DNA of 64,000 bases from Cellulomonas marina. GTDB taxonomy: Bacteria; Actinomycetota; Actinomycetes; Actinomycetales; Cellulomonadaceae. The stretch's first letter is position 1, and the number at the start of each line of letters is the position of its first letter. The notes beneath the pieces were generated by a model. That model saw only the letters and a list, made by a program, of their open reading frames with translations, did not search any database and was not told the origin of the DNA. Below, one piece after another: positions 25,925-34,244 of this stretch. The position numbers and the translations under genes were made by a program. The stretch spans positions 1 to 64,000 of the forward strand of contig NZ_FOKA01000011.1 in assembly GCF_900111925.1 (NCBI RefSeq). The letters are read 5' to 3'.

Positions 25925-27385
25925 ATGGACCACAGCCGAGCACCCGTCCTGGAGGCGCTGGAGGCGTTCCGCCGGCGCGGTGACGTCGTCTTCGGCCCGC
26001 CCGGCCACCGCCAGGGCCCGGGCGCCGACCCTCGCGTGCGCGCGGTGCTCGGCGAGGGCGTCTTCGCCTCCGACGTCCTGCTGCTCAACGGGCTGGACGA
26101 CCGCCGGGAGTCCCAGGGGGTGCTCGACCAGGCGCTCGCCCTCATGGCGGACGCCGTCGACGCCGACCAGTGCTTCTTCTCCACCTGCGGCAGCTCGCTG
26201 TCGGTGAAGAGCGCGATGATCTCGGTGGCCGGACCCGGGGAGAAGCTGCTCGTCTCGCGCAACGCCCACAAGTCCGTGGTCGCCGGCCTCATCATCAGCG
26301 GGATCGACCCCGTGTGGGTGCATCCTCACGTCGACGACGACCTGCACCTCGCGCACCCGCCGGAGCCCGAGGACGTGCGCGCGGCGCTGGCCACGCACCC
26401 CGACGCCAAGGGCATGCTGCTCATCAGCCCCACGGACTGGGGGACGTGCGCCGACATCGCGGGGGTCGCGGAGGTGTGCCACGCGGCGGGCGTGCCGCTG
26501 ATCGTCGACGAGGCGTGGGGGGCGCACCTGCCCTTCCACGACGGGCTGCCGTCCTGGGGCATGGACGCGGGCGCGGACCTCGTCGTCACCAGCGTCCACA
26601 AGACGGGCTCCGCGGTCGAGCAGAGCTCGTGCTTCCACCTGCAGGGCGACCGCATCGACCCCTCGGTGCTGTCCGCCCGCGAGGACCTGCTCGGCACGAC
26701 GAGCTCGTCGTCGCTCGTGTACGCCAGCCTCGACGGGTGGCGCCGCCAGATGGTCGAGCAGGGTGAGGCCCTGCTGGACGGTGCGCTGCGCCGCGCGGAC
26801 CGGGTGCGGGACGTGGTCACCGGTCTCGACGGGCTCAGCCTGCTCGGCCGGGAGGTCGTCCGGCCGCAGGGCGCCGCCGACCTCGACCCCCTCGTTCTGA
26901 CCGTCGACGTGCGCGGGCTGGGCATCACGGGCTTCAGCGCCGGGGAGTGGCTGCGCGCCGAGCGGCAGATCGACGTCGGCAGCACCGACACCTGCCGGAT
27001 CAGCGCCCGGATCACGCACGGGCACACCGACGACGACGTGCGACGGCTCACCGAGGGGCTCGAGGCCCTCGTCGCCGCCGCCGGGACCCTCGACCGCGCG
27101 CCCCACGTCGCCCTCCCGCCGGGGCCGGCGCTCGAGATCCAGACCGTGATGCTGCCGCGGGACGCGTTCTTCGGGCGTGTGGAGCAGGTCGACGCCGACG
27201 AGGCGGTGGGCCGGGTGTGCGCCGAGACCATCAGCCCCTACCCGCCGGGCGTCCCGGTCCTCGCCCCCGGGGAGCGCATCACGGCCGAGATCGTCGACTA
27301 CCTGCGCACGGGCGTCGAGGCCGGGATGCTCCTGCCGGACCCGGTGGACCCGACGGCCGCGTCGTTCCGCGTCGTCGCCGAGTAG
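25925..27385 (+). CDS. Orn/Lys/Arg decarboxylase family, PLP-dependent
   Basis: A 486-residue protein from ATG 25925 with a near-perfect AGGAGG Shine-Dalgarno. The N-terminal GDVVFGPPGHRQGPGADP and SSLSVKSAMISVAGPGEKLLV, and VTSVHKTGSAVEQSS with PLP lysine 226, place it in the fold-III-like Orn/Lys/Arg decarboxylase group (SpeA/LdcC/Cad relatives of Gram-positive type, about 480 residues). It should remove CO2 from a basic amino acid to give a polyamine precursor such as cadaverine or agmatine; which one cannot be told. No polyamine gene is adjacent. The 260 bp upstream contains nothing recognisable. Confidence 0.88.
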   Translation: MDHSRAPVLEALEAFRRRGDVVFGPPGHRQGPGADPRVRAVLGEGVFASDVLLLNGLDDRRESQGVLDQALALMADAVDADQCFFSTCGSSLSVKSAMISVAGPGEKLLVSRNAHKSVVAGLIISGIDPVWVHPHVDDDLHLAHPPEPEDVRAALATHPDAKGMLLISPTDWGTCADIAGVAEVCHAAGVPLIVDEAWGAHLPFHDGLPSWGMDAGADLVVTSVHKTGSAVEQSSCFHLQGDRIDPSVLSAREDLLGTTSSSSLVYASLDGWRRQMVEQGEALLDGALRRADRVRDVVTGLDGLSLLGREVVRPQGAADLDPLVLTVDVRGLGITGFSAGEWLRAERQIDVGSTDTCRISARITHGHTDDDVRRLTEGLEALVAAAGTLDRAPHVALPPGPALEIQTVMLPRDAFFGRVEQVDADEAVGRVCAETISPYPPGVPVLAPGERITAEIVDYLRTGVEAGMLLPDPVDPTAASFRVVAE

Positions 27386-27390
27386 GGCGG

Positions 27391-27560
27391 ATCGGCGCGG
27401 GCCGGTCCGGGTCGGCTCAGACCGCCTCGGGCCGGCTCGGATCGGCTCGGATCGGCTCGGACCGGCTCGGACCGGCTCGGACCGGCTCGGACCGGCTCGG
27501 ACCGGCGCGGACCGGCGCGGACCGGCGCGGACCGGCTCAGACCGGCTCAGACCGGCTCGG
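27391..27560. repeat. 10-bp minisatellite, 17 tandem units
   Basis: Seventeen consecutive 10-bp units from 27391 to 27560, most reading ACCGGCTCGG, with variants ATCGGCTCGG, ACCGGCGCGG and ACCGGCTCAG. It fills the space between the convergent decarboxylase and membrane-protein genes and supplies the stop codon (27547-27549) of the latter. There are no unique spacers, so it is not a CRISPR array. Period 10 means copy changes shift all frames. Confidence 0.95.
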
Positions 27561-27912
27561 GCGCGTCCCAGTCGGTGAGGGCGACGGACGCCGCGAGCAT
27601 CGCCGCGGTGGCCAGCCACAGGGCCCGGGCGCGCGGCTCCTTGGCGATGCCCGTCACCAGGGGCAGCGCGAGGTAGAGCGGGTCCGCGAGCAGGTCGGCG
27701 GTGCGGTGCGCGCGCAGGGACAGCACGGGACGCACCGCCAGCGGGGTGCGGGTCAGGGCGTTCACCGTGGTCGCGAGCGCGCCGAAAGCCTCGAAGAAGA
27801 CCTTCGCGCGGGTGCTCGTCCCCAGCAGGTGCGGTGCCGTCAGCAGCGTCGCGGCGACGCCGTAGTCGAGGGCGGCGTGGACGGGGTAGGGGTGATGGAC
27901 TTCGTCATCCAC
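27547..27912 (-). CDS. Hypothetical small integral membrane protein
   Basis: A 121-residue protein. The N-terminus is hydrophilic with histidines (MDDEVHHPYPVHAALDYG). Hydrophobic segments are at about 18-32, 40-55, 75-88 and 95-112 (WLATAAMLAASVALTDW). The family is not recognised. Its last few residues and stop codon come from the 10-bp minisatellite, so the C-terminus can vary with repeat number. It is next to the glycosyltransferase pair but separated by 43 bp. Confidence 0.6.
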   Translation of the reverse strand: MDDEVHHPYPVHAALDYGVAATLLTAPHLLGTSTRAKVFFEAFGALATTVNALTRTPLAVRPVLSLRAHRTADLLADPLYLALPLVTGIAKEPRARALWLATAAMLAASVALTDWDAPEPV

Positions 27913-27955
27913 CGAGCGTAGGAGCGGTGCCCGTCACGCGCCGCTCGGGGGGTCG

Positions 27956-29224
27956 TCAGCCGCGGACGAGGGCGACGTCCTCCGCGGGACTGCCGGCATG
28001 GGCGGCGAGGAAGCCCTCCACCGTGCGGTCCCAGCCGAAGTCCTCGGCCCGGGCGCGGCAGGCGCGGCGCGCGGCCGCACGCGGCATCGCGAGCACGCCT
28101 GCCGTGGCGGCGGCCAGGGGCTCGGGGGCGCAGGCGGTGGCACGGCCGGTCCCGGCGACGAGGAGCTCGGGCACCGCCGACGACGAGGCCGCCACCACCG
28201 GCGTCCCGCACGCGAGCGCCTCCAGCGCCGCGAGGCCGAAGGTCTCGGCCGGCGCGGGCGCCAGCACGGCGTCGGCCGCGGCGAGGGTGCGGGCGACCTC
28301 CCGCCGGTCGGCGACGAAGCCGCGCCACTCCACGGGCAGGTCGTGGGCGCGCCGCACCAGCGCTGCGCGCTCCGGCCCGTCGCCGAGCACGGTGAGCCGC
28401 ACGCCGACGCCCTGGCGCAGCAGCGCGCGCACGGCGTCGACGGCGACGTCGGGGCGCTTCTCCGGGGACAGCCGGCTGCACAGCACGAGCCGCGCGGGCC
28501 TGGTGCGCACGCCCGTGGCCGCGTCCGCGGACGCCCCGGCGGACGGCCCCGCGGACGGCCCGACGGACCGCCGGACGCCCGGCCCCTCGTCGGGCCCCTC
28601 GTCGAGCTCCTCGTCGAGCTCCTCGTCGAGCTCCTCGTCGAGCACGGGCCGGAATGTCGCGAGGTCGACGCCGAGCGGGATCCGCACGGTCGGCACGCCG
28701 ATGCGGTCGAACTCCGCGGCGGCGTGCGCGGTGGTGGCGACGATGCGGTCGAACGCGGCGGCGGTCGTCGCGTTGTGCCGGTCGGCGAGGCTGCGGGCCA
28801 CCGACCCCGGCAGGTGTCCGACCGTCTGCAGCAGCCCGTCCACGCGCTCGTGCGCGATGCCGAGGAGGGGCGTGCCCGTGCCACGGGCCCACGCCCCGAC
28901 GTGCCGCAGCGTGAACCGGTCGGAGACCTCCAGCCGGTCGGGCGCGAGGGTGTCGAGGGTGTGCCGTACGGCCCGGGCGTCGACGAGGGCCCGGTACCCG
29001 CCCGTGCCGGGCACCCGGGGCCCCGGGAGCTGGACGAGCGTGCCCCACGGGTGCGTGGTCACCTGCGTGCGCGCGCCGGGGACGACCACGGTCAGCCGGT
29101 GCCCGCGCGCGGCGTACCCGACCCCGAGGGCGACCAGCGTCGTGCGCACCCCGCCCGACCGGGCGGCCCACGCGTTGGTGAGGTGGACGACGTGCAGGCG
29201 GCGTCCGCCGGCGGAGGCGCTCAC
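27956..29224 (-). CDS. Family-4 glycosyltransferase (GT-B)
   Basis: A 422-residue protein from GTG 29224, overlapping the upstream glycosyltransferase by four bases. The N-terminal acceptor domain has VVHLTNAWAARSGGVRTTLV. The C-terminal donor domain starts PARLVLCSRLSPEKRPDVAVD and ends with the GT4 motif ETFGLAALEALACGTPVV, with the two catalytic-site glutamates. An in-frame minisatellite (LDEELDEELDEELDEGPDEG, about 197-216) lies between the domains. It probably acts at the inner membrane face on a lipid-linked sugar such as a mannolipid. Substrate unproven. Confidence 0.87.
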   Translation of the reverse strand: MSASAGGRRLHVVHLTNAWAARSGGVRTTLVALGVGYAARGHRLTVVVPGARTQVTTHPWGTLVQLPGPRVPGTGGYRALVDARAVRHTLDTLAPDRLEVSDRFTLRHVGAWARGTGTPLLGIAHERVDGLLQTVGHLPGSVARSLADRHNATTAAAFDRIVATTAHAAAEFDRIGVPTVRIPLGVDLATFRPVLDEELDEELDEELDEGPDEGPGVRRSVGPSAGPSAGASADAATGVRTRPARLVLCSRLSPEKRPDVAVDAVRALLRQGVGVRLTVLGDGPERAALVRRAHDLPVEWRGFVADRREVARTLAAADAVLAPAPAETFGLAALEALACGTPVVAASSSAVPELLVAGTGRATACAPEPLAAATAGVLAMPRAAARRACRARAEDFGWDRTVEGFLAAHAGSPAEDVALVRG

Positions 29225-30375
29225 CGGGCGTCCACGGCGTCGCGGCGGCCCGTGGAGCCGCCGGCGCCTGCGGCGCGGGCGGCGACGGCGTCGGCGTAGT
29301 GGTCGAGGAGGCGCTCGACGACGACCGGCCAGGTGCGGCCCTCGACCGCCTCCCGGGCCGCCCGGCCCATGGCCCGGCGCTTGGCGGCGTCCCCGGCGAG
29401 GTCGGCGACCCGGGCGCGCAGCGTGGGCAGGTCGCCCGGCGGGTACAGCCAGCCGGTCCGGCTCGGGGCGACGAGCTCCGCGACGCCGCCCGCGCCGACC
29501 GCCACCACGGGGACGCCCGCCGCCATCGCCTCCTGCGCGGACTGGCAGAACGTCTCGTGCGGCCCGGGCTGCACCGCCACGTCGAGGGTCGCGACCAGGC
29601 GTGACAGCGCTGCCCCCGTCCGCACGCCGAGGAACCGCGCACCGGGCAGCAGCCGCTCCAGCCGCGCACGCTCGGGCCCGTCCCCGACGACGACGAGGCG
29701 CACGCCGGGCAGGCCCGCGACGGCCCGCAGGTCCTCGAGACGCTTCTCGGGTGCGAGCCGCCCCACGTAGCCGACGAGCACCTCGTCGTCGGGCGCGAGC
29801 CGCCGGTGCAGGCGCGGGTCGCGGTGGGCGGGGTGGAAGGCCGCGGTGTCCACGCCGCGCGGCCACAGCCGCACGCGCGGCACGCCGTGGTCCTCGAGGT
29901 CGGCGGCGGCGATGCGGGAGGGGGCCAGCGTGAGGTCGGCCGCCTCGTGCACCGCGCGGACCCGCCACCAGGCCGCCTCCGCCGCGGCGCCGAGGCCGTA
30001 GCGGGCGGCGAACCCGGCGACGTCCGTCTGGTAGACCGCGACGGTCGGCACGCCGAGCCGGGCGGCGGCGCGGACCGCCGGACCCCCGGTGAGGAACGGC
30101 GACGCGAGGTGCACCACGTCCGGCCCGAAGGCCCGCAGGTGGCGCTCGAGCGTCCGCGCCGACGGCACGCCGAGCGCCAGGCCGGCGTGCCCCGGCAGCG
30201 GCACCGACCGCAGCCGCACGACGCGCGCCCCGTGCACCCGGGCGGGTGGTTCGCCGGGCGCGAGCACGAGCGCCGGGTGGCCGTGCCGCGACAGCTCGTC
30301 GAGCACGCGGACCACCGACCGGCTGACGCCGTTGACGTGCGGCAGGAAGGACTCGGTGACGAGGGCGACGCGCAC
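29221..30375 (-). CDS. Family-4 glycosyltransferase, MgtA-like alpha-mannosyltransferase
   Basis: A 384-residue protein from GTG 30375, where the conserved start RVALVTESFLPHVNGVSRS begins; an upstream ATG at 30417 is possible. The hinge and donor domain show VGYVGRLAPEKRLEDLRAV and FCQSAQEAMAAGVPVVAV. This N-terminus is characteristic of the actinobacterial GDP-mannose-dependent alpha-mannosyltransferases (MgtA/PimB-like) that build mannosylated glycolipids. It forms a two-gene unit with the next glycosyltransferase. The family is certain; the exact activity is inferred. Confidence 0.85.
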   Translation of the reverse strand: MRVALVTESFLPHVNGVSRSVVRVLDELSRHGHPALVLAPGEPPARVHGARVVRLRSVPLPGHAGLALGVPSARTLERHLRAFGPDVVHLASPFLTGGPAVRAAARLGVPTVAVYQTDVAGFAARYGLGAAAEAAWWRVRAVHEAADLTLAPSRIAAADLEDHGVPRVRLWPRGVDTAAFHPAHRDPRLHRRLAPDDEVLVGYVGRLAPEKRLEDLRAVAGLPGVRLVVVGDGPERARLERLLPGARFLGVRTGAALSRLVATLDVAVQPGPHETFCQSAQEAMAAGVPVVAVGAGGVAELVAPSRTGWLYPPGDLPTLRARVADLAGDAAKRRAMGRAAREAVEGRTWPVVVERLLDHYADAVAARAAGAGGSTGRRDAVDAR

Positions 30376-30444
30376 GGTCCCAGCCCACAGGACGCCGGCG
30401 ACGCCCGGACGACGCACGAACGACGAACGGGCGACGTCACGGTG

Positions 30445-30495
30445 TCGGTCAGCCGTCGGTCGGCCGTCGGTCAGTCGTCGGTCAGCCGTCCAGTC
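30445..30495. repeat. Short tandem repeat upstream of the glycosyltransferases
   Basis: About four imperfect copies of CGGTCAGCCGT in 50 bp. It lies between the 3' end of the aminotransferase gene and the glycosyltransferase start, both on the minus strand. Confidence 0.7.
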
Positions 30496-30541
30496 AGATG
30501 CCGCTCGCGCCCGGTCCGCTCGCCGGCCCGGGCGGCGCCCC

Positions 30542-31954
30542 TCAGGGGAGCGCGGGTCCGCAGGCCGCCGCCGTCGCGGCGATGGCGGCGACGCCGTCGA
30601 GCGCGGGCGCCGGCCGGGGGTCGTCGGCCACCGTCCAGCAGCCGTCGACGACGGCGTACCGCGCCCCTGCCCCCACCGCGAGGAACGTGCGCAGGCCCGC
30701 GAGCAGGTGCTCCACGTCGGCCAGGCTCGAGCCGACGCCGACGGACGCCCGCAGCGCGCCGCCGCTGGCCCCGAGCCGCGCCAGCAGGGGGTGGGCGCAG
30801 AACCGGCCGTCGCGCAGGCCGATCCCGTGCTCGGCGGACAGGTAGGCGGCTACGAGGCCGGGGTCGTGCCCGGGCAGCGTGAACGTCACGACGCCGACCG
30901 GGTCCTCGGCGTCGGGCCACAGCCGGGCGACCTGCACGCCGTCGAGGGCCTCCAGCCCGGCGACGAGCGCGTCGCGCAGCGCCGTCTCGTGCGCGTGCAG
31001 CGCGCCGGCGGGGAGCCCGGCCAGCGTCGTGCAGGCCTGCGCCAGCGCGACGGCACCGAGGACGTTGGGGGACCCGGCCTCGTGCCGCGCGGGGGCAGGG
31101 TGCCAGGTGGCGCCGTCGGTGCGCACGTCGCGCACCGCGCCGCCGCCGGCCAGGTACGGCCGACCCGCGTCGAGCCAGTCCCGGCGCCCGACGATCGCGC
31201 CCGCCCCGAACGGCGCGTACATCTTGTGCCCGGACAGGACCACCCAGTCGACGTCCGTCTCCGCCAGCGACACCGACCGGTGCGGGACGAGCTGGGCGCC
31301 GTCGACGACGACGCGCGTGCCCACGGCGTGCGCGAGGCGGACGACCTCGGGCAGCGGCAGGGACTCGCCCGTGACGTTGGACGCACCTGTGACGGCCAGC
31401 AGCGCGTACGGCGTGCGCGCCAGCTCGGCCCGCAGGGCGACGAGCGTCTCGGCGACGGTGGCCTCGGCCGGGAGGACGGACCCGGTGGGCCGGCCGTCGG
31501 TGCCGTCGCCGCTGATCCACGTGAGCAGGTTCGCGTGGTGCTCGAGGTCGAGCACGAGCACCCGGCCGCCGGCGGGGACGCAGCCGGCCAGGAGGTTCAA
31601 CGAGTCCGTGGTGTTGCGGGTGATGACGGCGACGTCGTCGGGCCGGGCGCCGACGAACGCGGCGATCGTCCGGCGCGACTCCTCGTAGAGGGCGGTCGAC
31701 AGCTGGGACAGGTAGCCCGCGCCGCGGTGGACGGACGCGTAGTGCGGCAGCACCTCCGTCACGCGGGCGGCCACGGCCTCGAGCGCGGGCGTCGAGGCCG
31801 CGTTGTCGAGGTTCGTGTACGCGCGCGTCGTCCCGTCGAGCAGCGGGACGGGCGTCCGCGCGCCGACGAGCGGCAGGAGCGGGGCGGCGCCGGGACAGGC
31901 GTCGCCGGCGGGGACGGGGGAGGGGCGGTGCTGGGTCTCGACCGTCGTCGACAT
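30542..31954 (-). CDS. Class V aminotransferase, SufS/cysteine-desulfurase-like, SAM-IV-controlled
   Basis: A 470-residue protein from ATG 31954 after GGAGG. The PLP lysine is 244 in VLSGHKMYAPFGAGAIVG. LDNAASTPALEAV and LEHHANLLTW are SufS-like. The loop cysteine that would carry persulfide is Cys386 in RDGRFCAHPLL, where SufS has HHC. About 60 extra residues lie at the C-terminus. The family either releases sulfur from cysteine or acts on other amino acids. With a SAM-IV riboswitch 36 bp upstream and a divergent rhodanese/sulfhydrylase pair, it likely handles sulfur in methionine/cysteine exchange. It is not in a suf operon, so an Fe-S role is less likely. Confidence 0.85.
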   Translation of the reverse strand: MSTTVETQHRPSPVPAGDACPGAAPLLPLVGARTPVPLLDGTTRAYTNLDNAASTPALEAVAARVTEVLPHYASVHRGAGYLSQLSTALYEESRRTIAAFVGARPDDVAVITRNTTDSLNLLAGCVPAGGRVLVLDLEHHANLLTWISGDGTDGRPTGSVLPAEATVAETLVALRAELARTPYALLAVTGASNVTGESLPLPEVVRLAHAVGTRVVVDGAQLVPHRSVSLAETDVDWVVLSGHKMYAPFGAGAIVGRRDWLDAGRPYLAGGGAVRDVRTDGATWHPAPARHEAGSPNVLGAVALAQACTTLAGLPAGALHAHETALRDALVAGLEALDGVQVARLWPDAEDPVGVVTFTLPGHDPGLVAAYLSAEHGIGLRDGRFCAHPLLARLGASGGALRASVGVGSSLADVEHLLAGLRTFLAVGAGARYAVVDGCWTVADDPRPAPALDGVAAIAATAAACGPALP

Positions 31955-31989
31955 GGGGGCCTCCTGCTGCCGGGGGCAGGGCCGACCCG

Positions 31990-32114
31990 GCCCGCCCGCG
32001 CTTGCCGTCCGCCGGTCGGCGGCACGGCCGTGTCGTCACCCGGGGCACCCCACCGCGGCGGGAGGGTTGCCGGCCAGCGAGCCGGGGCTTCGCGCTGGCG
32101 CTCATGACCTCGCC
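31990..32114 (-). ncRNA. SAM-IV riboswitch
   Basis: The minus strand contains GGTCATGAGCGCCAGC, AAGCCCCGGCTCGCTGG, CCGGCAACCCTCC, GTGGGGTGCCCCGGGTGACG and, at the 3' end, GGCAAGCGCGGG (31995-32006). This order and these bases match the actinobacterial SAM-IV consensus closely. It precedes the class V aminotransferase by about 36 nt. A CTGCC...GGCAG stem sits just before the Shine-Dalgarno. It should lower expression when SAM is plentiful. Confidence 0.92.
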
Positions 32115-32210
32115 GGAATGATCGGCAGCGGCGCACGCGGGCGTCAACGCGCGTCCGGCATGCGGGACGCCCGTCTCACGTCCGCGACGCCAGGCCGTAC
32201 GCTGCGACGA

Positions 32211-32327
32211 CCATCCAGAGCGGCCGAGAGATCTGGCTCGACGACGCCGCAGCAACCCGGCTCGACCCCGCCCGTCCCCGGACAGGTGCAGGTCGGCGCA
32301 GCAGGGTGCTTCCGCCAGGACCGATGG
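32211..32327 (+). ncRNA. SAM-I (S-box) riboswitch
   Basis: The order is CCATC (P1 5' strand), AGAGCGGCCGAGAGATC, GACGCCGCAGCAACC, then AGGGTGCTTCCGCC and GATGG (P1 3' strand, 32323-32327). This follows the S-box consensus including GCAACC and GGTGCTNNNTCC-type elements. The 3' strand of P1 overlaps the GGAGG Shine-Dalgarno (32326-32330) of the rhodanese gene, so SAM binding should hide the ribosome site directly. Confidence 0.92.
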
Positions 32328-32334
32328 AGGAGCG

Positions 32335-32835
32335 ATGAGCAGCACGCCCGACAGGCCCTACGCCGGGGACGTCACCCCGCAGGAGGCCTGGCAGACCCTG
32401 CAGGACGACCCGCGCGCGGTGCTCGTCGACGTCCGCACGGACGCCGAGTGGCGCTACGTGGGCATCCCGGACACCTCCGCCCTCGGCCCGGACGGCCCGC
32501 GGCGCACGGTGCTCGTCGAGTGGGTGTCCTACCCGTCCGGCCAGACGAACGCGCACTTCGTCGAGCAGCTGCGGGCGGCGCTGGACGACGACGCAGCCGG
32601 CGGTGACGGAGCCGACGCGGCCGATGGGGGCGCGGACGCCGGCGCGCCGGACCGGCCCCTGCTCTTCCTGTGCCGCAGCGGCGTCCGGTCGGTCGCGGCG
32701 GCGACGGCGGCGACGAGGGCCGGCCTCGGCCGGGCGCTGAACGTCCTCGAGGGGTTCGAGGGCGACGTGGGCCCGGACGCGCACCGCGGGCACGCCGGGT
32801 GGCGCGCCGCCGGCCTGCCGTGGCGGCAGGCGTGA
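32335..32835 (+). CDS. Rhodanese-like sulfurtransferase
   Basis: A 166-residue single-domain rhodanese from ATG 32335. The N-terminal AVLVDVRTDAEWRYVGIPD and the active loop CRSGVRS with its nucleophilic Cys are clear, followed by NVLEGFEGDVG and GWRAAGLPW. A Gly/Ala/Asp-rich linker (about 87-105) precedes the active loop. It overlaps the next gene (GTGA) and sits under the SAM-I riboswitch. It probably carries sulfane sulfur to, or removes it from, the sulfhydrylase reaction. This pairing with metZ-like genes is known in other bacteria. Confidence 0.9.
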   Translation: MSSTPDRPYAGDVTPQEAWQTLQDDPRAVLVDVRTDAEWRYVGIPDTSALGPDGPRRTVLVEWVSYPSGQTNAHFVEQLRAALDDDAAGGDGADAADGGADAGAPDRPLLFLCRSGVRSVAAATAATRAGLGRALNVLEGFEGDVGPDAHRGHAGWRAAGLPWRQA

Positions 32836-34079
32836 GCGGCCCCGGGCCCCGGCACTGGCACGAGGGGCTGCCGCGCGAGGAGCTCGGGCCGGGCACGCTG
32901 GCGGTCCGCGGCGGCGGGGTGCGCACGCCGTTCGGGGAGACCTCCGAGGCCCTGTTCCTCACGCAGGGCTACGTCTACGACTCCGCCGCCCAGGCCGAGG
33001 CCGCCTTCGCGGGCGAGGCCGACCGCTTCATGTACTCCCGGTACGCCAACCCCACCGTGGCGACGTTCGAGGAGCGGCTGCGGCTGCTGGACGGCGCCGA
33101 GGCCTGCTACGCCACCGGCACCGGCATGTCCGCCGTGTTCACCGCGCTCGCGGCGCTCGTCCGGTCCGGGTCACGCGTCGTCGCGGCGCGGGCGCTGTTC
33201 GGCTCGTCCGTCGTCATCTTCGACGAGCTGCTGGCGAAGTGGGGCGTGCGCACGGACTACGTGGACGGGCACGTGCTGGAGCAGTGGGAGGCGGCGCTGG
33301 CCACGCCGGCGGACGTCGTGTTCTTCGAGACCCCGTCGAACCCCATGCAGGACATGGTCGACATCGCCGCCGTGAGCGCGCTGGCCCACGCCGCGGGCGC
33401 GACCGTCGTCGTGGACAACGTCTTCGCGACGCCGGTGCTGTCCCGGCCGCTGGACCTCGGCGCGGACGTCACCGTCTACTCGGCGACGAAGCACATGGAC
33501 GGCCAGGGGCGGGTGCTCGGCGGTGCGATCCTCGGCCGGGACGACTACGTGCACGGGCCGGTCGAGACCTTCATCCGCCACACCGGCCCCTCGATGTCGC
33601 CGTTCAACGCCTGGGTGCTGCTCAAGGGCCTGGAGACGATGGCCCTGCGGGTGCGGCACCAGAGCGCCTGCGCGCTCGAGCTGGCCCGCTGGCTCGAGGG
33701 TCACCCCGCGGTGGCGTCCGTGCGCTACCCGTACCTGCCCTCGCACCCGCAGCACGCGCTGGCCACGGCCCAGCAGACCGCCGGAGGGACGGTGGTGACG
33801 TTCACGCTGCGCGTGCCGGAGGGGTCGACGCCGGAGGCCGCGAAGGCGGCGACGTTCGGCGTGCTGGACCGGCTGCGGGTCGTCGACATCTCCAACAACC
33901 TGGGCGACGCGAAGTCCCTGGTCACGCACCCCGCGACCACGACGCACCGGCGGCTCGGTGCCGCGGGGCGGGCGGCGGTGGGCATCGGCGAGACGACGGT
34001 CCGGCTGTCCGTCGGCCTCGAGGAGATCGACGACCTGCGGCGCGACCTCGAGCAGGCGCTGGCCGTCGTCGAGGGCTGA
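32832..34079 (+). CDS. metZ: O-succinylhomoserine sulfhydrylase-like Cys/Met-metabolism PLP enzyme
   Basis: A 415-residue protein from GTG 32832. The gamma-family fold shows YSRYANPTVATFEERL, GTGMSAVFTALAAL, FFETPSNPMQDMVDI, and PLP lysine 220 in VYSATKHMDGQGRVLGG. The sequence VYDSAAQAEAAFAGE and the HMDGQGR block are those of MetZ rather than cystathionine gamma-lyase. It should replace the succinyl (or acetyl) group of activated homoserine with sulfide to give homocysteine. It is translationally coupled to the rhodanese and controlled by SAM-I, fitting direct sulfhydrylation in methionine synthesis. Confidence 0.88.
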   Translation: MSGPGPRHWHEGLPREELGPGTLAVRGGGVRTPFGETSEALFLTQGYVYDSAAQAEAAFAGEADRFMYSRYANPTVATFEERLRLLDGAEACYATGTGMSAVFTALAALVRSGSRVVAARALFGSSVVIFDELLAKWGVRTDYVDGHVLEQWEAALATPADVVFFETPSNPMQDMVDIAAVSALAHAAGATVVVDNVFATPVLSRPLDLGADVTVYSATKHMDGQGRVLGGAILGRDDYVHGPVETFIRHTGPSMSPFNAWVLLKGLETMALRVRHQSACALELARWLEGHPAVASVRYPYLPSHPQHALATAQQTAGGTVVTFTLRVPEGSTPEAAKAATFGVLDRLRVVDISNNLGDAKSLVTHPATTTHRRLGAAGRAAVGIGETTVRLSVGLEEIDDLRRDLEQALAVVEG

Positions 34080-34244
34080 GGCCGCCGGTCGGGCGGGCGT
34101 GACCGTCGCCCCCCGCGGGGCCTCGTAGCCTGTGGACGACGACGCACGCGCCCCGGCCCGCCGTCGCTAGCGTCCGGCCCGCCGCGGGGAGGACCCGCGG
34201 CGCGCCGGGCGACGCGCCCGCGCCGACAGGGACGGAGGCCGACC

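Noticed and set aside
27391..27560. Tandem array as a CRISPR
   Set aside because: Units are 10 bp, directly adjacent and without unique spacers; no cas genes are present.
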